Of a stretch of DNA of 64,000 bases, positions 56,926-64,000 are shown piece after piece. Position 1 is the first letter of the stretch. Each line of letters starts with the position of its first letter. The DNA is taken from contig CM073596.1 of assembly GCA_037074705.1 (NCBI GenBank), positions 20,046,501-20,110,500 of the forward strand, read 5' to 3'. Under the pieces are notes generated by a model. It had not been told where the DNA came from. It did no database searches and saw only the letters and a program-made list of their open reading frames with translations. Position numbers and translations under genes: made by a program. The DNA comes from Zhengitettix transpicula (taxonomy: Eukaryota > Arthropoda > Insecta > Orthoptera > Tetrigidae).

Positions 56926-59167
56926 AAGATATATTATTCAACTATGAGTAAACAAGATAGTCAGATGTTTGTATTTATGGGAAATTTAATCCTTTTTTAC
57001 ACCCACATATTAGTAGTGTTTATTCCGTTGAGTTTATTCTTTCCTTGTAACCCCCATCTGAGCACATTTATCAACGTTTATTTCCAGGTATTGAAAAACA
57101 AATTAGTACTCCATAAACGAAAAATTATAAAAAAGACCTGAAATTATAGAACTTGAGGCCAATATTTGAAAAATTCTGGAATAAAATAGTGAATATAAAA
57201 AAAGTATTGTAGGCACTAAGAGTTCCAGTTAATCAAATTAATTAACACTAAAACGGTATGGAAAAATGCTATTAAGAACAGGATTAATATTGTTTTGGAA
57301 ATGAGAATAAATATTAATTATGTTATGAAACTCTGGCAATGACAAAAAATTATTTTTTGTAAGAACAAAATATTATCCAATTAGTGAGACGTATTGGTAA
57401 CAATACTTATTTTATTATATTTAAATGTCAGATAATTTTATCAGTTTTAAATTTTAGTAATGTTAGAAATATCATATCATCTACATCCTAATCTTTTTTT
57501 ATATTCAGTTTCAAATTTCTTATTTTACGATGGTAAAATCGTATGATATATAATTATTTAATTCAGTTTTATAGTCGTTAGGTTTCTTTCTTTAATCTAG
57601 AATCTAATATATAATTTTGAAAACGTAATTTATTTACGTAATCTAAGAGAATGTAGTGAAATTACAGTCCGCGTTTACTTTTGTTAATTCGTCTTCGTTA
57701 TATTTATTTAAATCAAGACGAATAGTATTTTAGTAGTCGGCTAATGATTTTTCATTTTCTCGTTGCTTTTAATCAATTAATTTGTCTTACTTAGGAAAAG
57801 TATGAGCCCTTCCCATTTCAGAACCTTTTTTAAATTTCTAATCCAATTATATTCGCACTGGTTTTATTCGCTCATTTGTCTAAAATTCAACCCCCTCGAG
57901 TCCTACTAATCTCTTCCGAGAATTTGACTTCTCATTAACCTTTGACATGGAAAATTTCTTCCGGGCGAACAATTCTACTCTAAAAATCTAATTTTAATTT
58001 AACTACGACTATTCTATCTCGCTTTCTCTGAAGACCCCCGTTAAATTAATTGCTTAAAAGATCAAGATTACCGAGTTCGTTCAGAATGCTACGGCTATGA
58101 AAGTATATCATGAAAAATCAGAGAGAGGTTCTCATTCCTCTCCTAGACAATAAAATAAGTATTTATCGAAGGACATAAAAAAGACTCTTAAGTAGCCGGG
58201 TTCTTTCGAAGTAAGAGAACGATAAAATGGTGACGTCAGAAGAAAAATTGAACTGTAGAAGTTGGACCAATATACAATCCTTATAAAAGCTTTTCAATTA
58301 AAATGTGTGTTGAGATTGAAAATTATTAACATCGCTTCAGTGACTGTTTTTTCTATTCTAGTCGCCTAGTTTCCATTTTTCCAATGCATATGTCAAAAGT
58401 ATTTACTACACGAGATCTGACATTTGTATGAAGAAAAATTTTCTCAGATGATGTTCAAATCAATATAATTTCTTTGGACAATATAATCGTTGTTTATATT
58501 TATTTCCTTTCTCGATAAATAAACGAGGACTGGTGACGTAATTAGCCATTATAATTAATTGAAACCTGCCCTCGGCCTTTTATTCGTGTGTTATTTACAG
58601 GTGACTTTTAATTAAAACGTTTGACTGGTGACAAACAAAGGTATTAATTTCACAACTCCATGACACATTTAGTAAAATAACTTTTGTAATGTTAGCTCTG
58701 AAAAAAAATGTTAACAATCCATGTAAATATGGTCGACCAAGCACAAAATTGGTGGCGTAGCCCGAAGTTGTTTTTTTTTTAAAAAAAACGTATTAAAATG
58801 GGAAGCGAAGAAAACCGATGCCTAGAGAAAACAGGCCAATCGTCGACGGCTAGAAGATAGTGATTGGAAGTGTTGTAAATACACGGCAGTTACTTCAGCC
58901 AAAGGTTTGAGTCGATAAAAAAAGGCGCACTAATTAAAAACTCGTACTGCATAATTCAAGGTATCCAATATTTGCTGCTTAATTAACATCACATTTTCCA
59001 AGCCGCAGTAATCAATGGTTTGTCAATAAAGCATAGAACGTTAACTTATTCAAAACACAAAAATTTAAATCATACACAAAATAAATGTTTTTATTAAATG
59101 TATTGTTCGAAAAAACTTTCGGATTTCACCATAAAAAAATACATTGGTAGGAGCCGAAAATTTTAAC
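56926..59167. other. AT-rich spacer
   Basis: Long AT-rich stretch with no gene, RNA or repeat that I can support. A somewhat more balanced part at 58040-58280 and 58540-58640 contains ATTAATTGAAACC and GACTTTTAATTAAAACG motifs. Confidence 0.4.
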
Positions 59168-60027
59168 GCTATATAATAAAAATGGATGTATTAATTACGT
59201 AAATATTTATCCAATTTTAAACACGTGTTCAGATTGCAACAAAACTTGATACAGATGTTCTTAAAAACACGAGAAACTGTACTGTAGGGGTGAGAAACCC
59301 CTAACATAAATAGGGAAATAATTATTATTGAAAAACGTGATAATTTTGTGTTAAATTACTGCGCGATAAGAGAACGTGACGTCACGAGAGAGAAAGACGT
59401 TACTACGCAACGAACAAAGGAAATACTTCCCTATTCCGTAATAAAATAACGCAGAAACATATTCATTACAAAAAAAATAGTTTTATCCCGCAATACTCTA
59501 TCGAATGATGATAAAAAAATAATACGATCTTTACGGAAAATGTAATTTTTCGTGCCTTATTAGTGACTCAAATATGACGACCATTTGTTTACATTGTGAA
59601 TATAGAGAAAAATTTCATCAATTTAATCTTTCATAATGTCTGAAGACTGAGGGACAATTATATTCTGCAATACTCGAGAAGTATATTTAAATATTCTATT
59701 CGTAAAGAAATTCGTAGATATGTTTGTTAGGTTTCATGCAATGTATTTTACAGCTGTTCAATTAATGCACTATCGCTCGAAAGAATGTACGGAACAGTGT
59801 GAAGCTATGATCACAAACATAAACTTCAAAGTCAATGTAATCAAACTATGTAAACACTATTACCAACCAACAAGTTGACGCGACCATAATTTTTTTAAAA
59901 AAATGTATGGAACTAGGAAGAATTAGATTCAAGTTAAATCACTTCTTGACTTGCGATTAATATAGAATTAAAAACTTTTTCGGGTTTATAGAAACAAGTA
60001 CACGGGAAACGCCGGGCACCCACCGAG
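59168..60027 (+). mobile_element. Helitron-like non-autonomous element, family H1, copy 5
   Basis: Start GCTATATAATAAAAATGG, H1 body (AAATTACTGCGCGATAAGAG), and end CGGGAAACGCCGGGCACCCA then CGAG instead of CTAG. The next H1 copy starts at the following base, so the two lie head-to-tail. Confidence 0.78.
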
Positions 60028-60792
60028 TCTATATAATAAAAAATTATGTATGTATATACGTTAATTTTTATATAAATTTAAACGAGTGGACAGATTGCAC
60101 CAAAAATTGGTACTTAAATTCTTCAAAACACAAGAAACGGTACTGTTGGGGTGAGAAACCCCTAGCACAAATGTGAAAAGAATTATAATTAAAAAAAACG
60201 TGATCATTAAGTGTTAAAAGTACTACGCGCCTAGAGACCATGACGTCACGGGAGAGAAAGACGTTACTACGCGACGAACAAATGAAATACGTCCTTTTTC
60301 CTTAATAAAATATAGCAGAAGTATTTTCACTGAAAAAAAAGGTATAATTTTATCCAGCAATACTGATAATTAAAAGCAATACGAAATACTTCACGATCTT
60401 AAAGGAAAATGTTAGTTAATTTTCGAGCCATATTAATGACCTCAATATGGCGATTATTTGATTACATCATGAACTTGCTAAGAATTTCATGAATTTATTC
60501 TTTCAGAATGTCTCAAGTCTGACGGACAATTATATCCTGCAATACTCAAAGAATATATTTTAGTCTTATATTCGTAAAGAAATTCGTAGGTATATTTGTT
60601 GGGTATGATGCAATAAAATGTAATGTATTTTACAACTGTTCAGTTAATGTACTGTCGGTCGAAAGTATGTACGGAACTAGTAACAGTTATATTTAGGTTA
60701 AATCACTTCTTGACTAAAGAGTAATGTAGTATTAAATACTTTTTCGATTTTATTTAAATAAGTACTCGGGGCAACGCCGGACACCCAGCTAG
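60028..60792 (+). mobile_element. Helitron-like non-autonomous element, family H1, copy 6 (best preserved ends)
   Basis: Start TCTATATAATAAAAAATTAT and end GGGGCAACGCCGGACACCCA then GCTAG followed by T: the canonical TC and CTAG ends of Helitrons. 765 bp, no coding sequence. It directly follows copy 5 with no spacer. Confidence 0.82.
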
Positions 60793-61499
60793 TATACAAT
60801 AAATATTTGAAATCTACAATTACATCATATACATAAATGCGTTTGCGTACCTGAGTATCTACGTTTTATTTATTTTAGACTGAGGTTCCATTTAGAAGTT
60901 TGTATCATTCTCTGCTCTGAACTGAAAGATCCAGCGTGTCCGGCGACGGGACTCAACCACGAACTGTCTTATAGACCGAGACTGTGTGTTTGCTTCTGCC
61001 AGGCTGAGTTGGTCGGTTGGTGGGTGAGCTTTTGTTAGTCGTAGACAGACGGAAGGGTCCCTCGGCTTGATCGATGACTACAGCGCTCCGCAAGAAAAGC
61101 GCCTCACACCACGCACCCTCTCTCACCTCAGCACGGCGGTCGCAGCGGCCGCTCAATTTTGTTGATTGGTAAGCCGAGATATCGCTGGTTTCCCTTGTCT
61201 CTGGCTAACCTGTTAACATACAGCTGTCGAGCCACAGATTCCACTTCTTTAGTTATTAGCTTGTGTTCTCCCAGTCATTGCTGTCTCTTTTTTAAAACCA
61301 ATAGATGCCAATCCGGTAGCAAACCGCTATAAATTTCTGTTGGTAACCAAAAAAAATCTTAGTCAAAGCAGTCGTTCCTCAATCTGACGCCTGATAGTAT
61401 AATAATACTGTATAAAACCTGTATACAGTTTAAACGAAATTGGTTAGACTGTTTTATTATGGAAAGGGGGAAAAATCAAGGTAAGGAGACGTGGGTCTA
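60793..61499. other. Spacer with a CpG-rich island at 60930-61180
   Basis: The island contains a GCGGCCGC site (61146-61153) and is much GC-richer than its flanks. The reverse frame 60953-61156 (67 codons) has no domain. It could be a promoter or CpG-rich conserved block, or a piece of an unrecognised element. Confidence 0.35.
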
Positions 61500-61660
61500 G
61501 TACAAAATCCCGACACGCACTTGCCCGATGCACGTTTTCCCGACAACAATATCCCGATTGACAGAACAAAATCACGATTGCCATTTTCCCGACAGTACAT
61601 TATTCAGATTGTCGTTTTCCCGACGGGTCATTTTCCCGAAACGTGAGTTTTCACGAAATG
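61500..61660 (+). repeat. Degenerate tandem repeat with a 15-bp period (TTTTCCCGA units)
   Basis: TCCCGA-type heptamers start at 61508, 61523, 61538, 61552, 61572, 61587, 61603, 61618, 61634 and 61651, spaced 14-20 and mostly 15-16 bases. The best units read TTTTCCCGAC. Some units have drifted to CACGAT or CAGATT. Confidence 0.82.
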
Positions 61661-62555
61661 AAGCATAATGTTATGATTGCATAACAATTTGTAAATTAAG
61701 TTATTCATTAATGCGTGCATCAATTTCAGCCAAACTTGGTACACGTATCACTTAAGATCCTGGAACAATCCTGCAAAATTAATACAACTCTAGCCACCCG
61801 ATGTAGGTACAAAATATACGTTAACTACCTGCTTACAGAGTCATCCCCTAAAAGCTGTAGGACAGGTATTGCAATAACTCCCATGAGTTGTGTAGAATCC
61901 AGAGTTTTGGAAGTCGCTGAGTTTAGTTATGGCATTCCAGCAGGATTAAGTTAATTTTAACCGGTGAGGGTTGGTGTGGAAATGAGTTATTTTAATTTGA
62001 TATCACCCGTTATTGCTGTCGAAGCGGTGTTGTAGTATTCGCTTAGTTTTGTTATCTCTTTCTAATCGAGTTAAGTTTAACAAACCCTGGCGGGCTACGA
62101 AAATAATTAGGCAAAAATATAATTTTCAATAATACCGAAATTAGTCATTTATTTCTCAATGAATTTTTTTTTAAATCTTAAAACACGTGAATCAATTTTA
62201 ACGAACTTTGTACATGAAGGATTTATATTATCATATATAAATTACAAGAAACAGTTAATATCGGAACAAAATAAAGGTGACTTATTGTTTTGCAACAGGT
62301 TAACAATACCACAACAAATGGACGCAGACTGCATTGTTGCCAACTTAAGTTAACTTACACATAGTAACAACATTACAAAAAATTGAATGCAGTCTTAAGT
62401 AATAACAGTACACATGTAGCTAATGTTCAGGAATCAAACACAGTTGGGCCGAGACGTCCCTTAAAAAATTTAATAGCTCCTTATTCAACTACGAAAAATT
62501 GGTTTTGGACTTCGCTGAGGTTAATACGATTATTATTGATGTAATTAAAATTTTA
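61661..62555. other. Spacer, possibly a decayed repeat
   Basis: Two stretches, GCATCAATTTCAGCC with ACTTGGTACACGTA (61717-61747) and AATCAATTTTAACG with ACTTTGTACATGAA (62189-62218), resemble the ACCAAATTTCGTACACGTG block of Helitron family H2. They may be remnants of related elements. No gene seen. Confidence 0.35.
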
Positions 62556-62576
62556 TCTTATAAATAAAAAAGAGTG

Positions 62577-62640
62577 TATGTATGTTTGTTTGTATGTTTG
62601 TTTGTATGTTTGTTTGTATGTTTGTTTGTATGTTTGTATG
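62577..62640 (+). repeat. TTTGTATG-type microsatellite
   Basis: Repeats of TATGTTTGTT and TGTATGTTTG occupy the same place as the GT/TA-rich stretch of the other H2 copy. Confidence 0.85.
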
Positions 62641-62647
62641 TTCGTCA

Positions 62648-63488
62648 TACAAATCTACACCGGTAGAGCAAATTTCACCAAATTTCGTACACGTGTTCTT
62701 TACAACCAGGAAACAAACACTGTCGGGGTGAGACATGTCTACCACCCCCAGAAGCGGGGGTGCACGGGGGTTGAAATATTTAAACATGCTAAAACAGTCG
62801 ATATTTTAGTCGGATAATAATTTTTAGGGGTCCAAGATATTGATGGTGTTTCTACCGATGTTTTCTGAATATAATTTTCATCCCCTACACCCTGGGGAAA
62901 GAGCACCCCTAGCGTTTGGGGTGGAGAATACAAATCTATACCGGTGGTAAAAATTTCACCAAATTTCATGCACGTGTTCTTTGCGACCAGGAAACAAACA
63001 CTGTCGGGGTGAGACGCGCCTACCACCCCCAGAAGCGGGGGTGGACGGGGGTGGAAATATTTGAACATGCTAAAACAGTCGATATTTCAGTCGGATAAAT
63101 ATTTTTAGGGGTCAAAGATATTTATAGTCTTTCCACTGATGATATCTGAATATAATTTTCAACCTCTACACCCTGGCGAAAGAGCACCCCTAGCGTTTGG
63201 GGTGGAGAATACAAATCTACACCGCTGGAGCAAATTTCACCAAATTTCGTACACGGGTGTTCTTTGCGACAAGAAAACAACACTGTCTGGGTGAGACGCG
63301 TGTACCAACCCCAGAAGCGGGGGTGGATGGGGGTTGAAATACTTAAACATGCTAAAACAGCAGGTATTAGATTTGGATAAATATTTTCGGGGTCAAAAAT
63401 ATTGATAGTGTTTCTACCGATGTTATCTGAATATAATATTCATCTCCTACGCCCTGGATAAAGGGCACCCTTAGGGTTTGGGGTGGAG
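62648..63488 (+). repeat. Three tandem units of 281 bp inside the Helitron-like element
   Basis: TACAAATCTA(C/T)ACCG begins at 62648, 62929 and 63210, exactly 281 bp apart. Each unit contains ACCAAATTTC, GACCAGGAAACA-like, CCCCCAGAAGCGGGGGTG (a hairpin-forming palindrome), ATGCTAAAACAG and CACCCTNGNGAAAGAGCACC blocks. The H2 copy at 30064 has a single, shorter version. Confidence 0.92.
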
Positions 63489-64000
63489 TTGCTTTACAGA
63501 AAAATAACGCGAATACAACCGAGTTTGGAGTCAAATCGAAGGTTATGGATGTCAGTGAGTTTACTTCGGATAAATATTTTTCATTGCCCATTTAACCCGA
63601 AACGGTGGGGGTTGGAAGGGAAGATAAATAGTCAGTTCTTGCGCGTTCTTGGAGGAGAATTACGTGAATACTATTTCAACGGATATTGTTGAAAATATAA
63701 ATCCCTTTAGACATTAGGGGTGAGCTTGCTTAAGGCTGGGGGTGAGAATTGTCTATTATTCTAAAACTGCCAAAATGTTGTGTGTTTATGTGTAAACTAG
63801 ATTGATAGTGTTTCTACCGATGTGATATGAGTAAAAATTCAACCCTTTCCACCACGGGAAAGTAGCAGATTTAGGGGTCGTGTTGTTCATACTATTTTAA
63901 CCGATGTTGTTTCCATTAATAACGACGTTTAAAAGTGTTTCAGAACCATTGCTTTTTATACTCTTTTAAAAAGTTTTTATATTATAAATTGTTATAAACA

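Larger units (their letters stand above)
62556..64000 (+). mobile_element. Helitron-like non-autonomous element, family H2, copy 2 (3' end outside window)
   Basis: Start TCTTATAAATAAAAAAG preceded by A, as in the copy at 30064. A TTTG/TATG tetranucleotide stretch follows (62577-62640). An internal unit is repeated three times (62648-63488). After it the sequence again parallels copy 1 (AATAACGCGAATACAACCGA, GGAGTCAAATC). The 3' end with CTAG is not reached. The GC-rich GGGGGTGGA motifs set it apart from its surroundings. Confidence 0.7.

Noticed and set aside
62545..63692. Multiple short frames with GVRHVYHPQKRG-like peptides
   Set aside because: They are produced by the 281-bp tandem units of the Helitron-like element and its simple repeats, so the peptide similarity only reflects DNA repetition.

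Overview
The window is AT-rich eukaryotic DNA from an arthropod, most likely an insect. The case rests on its mobile elements: Jockey-type LINEs, a Penelope-like element with a GIY-YIG endonuclease, many solo-LTR-like elements with TG...CA ends inserted in TA repeats, and Helitron-like non-autonomous elements. I found no host protein-coding gene, tRNA or rRNA. All short open frames outside the retroelements lack recognisable domains and look like chance frames.

Layout. 1-8.8 kb: a reverse-strand Helitron-like element (501-1250), a decayed reverse-strand Jockey LINE (2985-4720), a decayed forward-strand Jockey LINE (5614-6655), then a 1.54-kb LTR-like element (6707-8248) with a perfect ATAC target duplication and a copy of dispersed repeat R3. 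8.8-20 kb: AT-rich spacer with a few GC-richer islands, a tail-to-tail pair of LTR-like elements (13925-15961), repeat R4 copies and another LTR-like element (19499-20242). 20-30 kb: spacer, a 3' LINE fragment, R4 and R5 repeats, a 71-74-bp tandem array (27037-27545) and a Penelope-like element (27590-29640). 30-42 kb: a 1.74-kb Helitron-like element with a nested foldback carrying two outward-facing promoter-like blocks (30064-31799), Penelope and R3 fragments, a complex array with a 406-bp inverted repeat (35230-38146), R4, and a 223-bp tandem duplication (39152-39597). 42-55 kb: further LTR-like elements (42474-43285; 49095-52023 as three adjoining copies), Helitron-like elements at 43990-44776 and 47010-47737, and a Helitron-like element split by a nested LTR-like element (53152-54892). 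55-64 kb: R3, a head-to-tail Helitron pair (59168-60792), a degenerate 15-bp periodic repeat (61500-61660), and a Helitron-like element whose internal 281-bp unit is amplified three times (62556 to beyond the window).

The most unusual observation is the LTR-like family: nine copies, no gag or pol anywhere, TG...CA ends, ATAT or ATAC target sites, and a motif resembling a tRNA-Lys primer-binding site placed inside the element about 30-60 bp before its duplication-defined 3' end. No system of interacting genes is present. The window is best read as intergenic or intronic DNA built from layers of mobile elements, with several GC-richer, apparently single-copy islands that may be regulatory. All family assignments were made by eye without database search.
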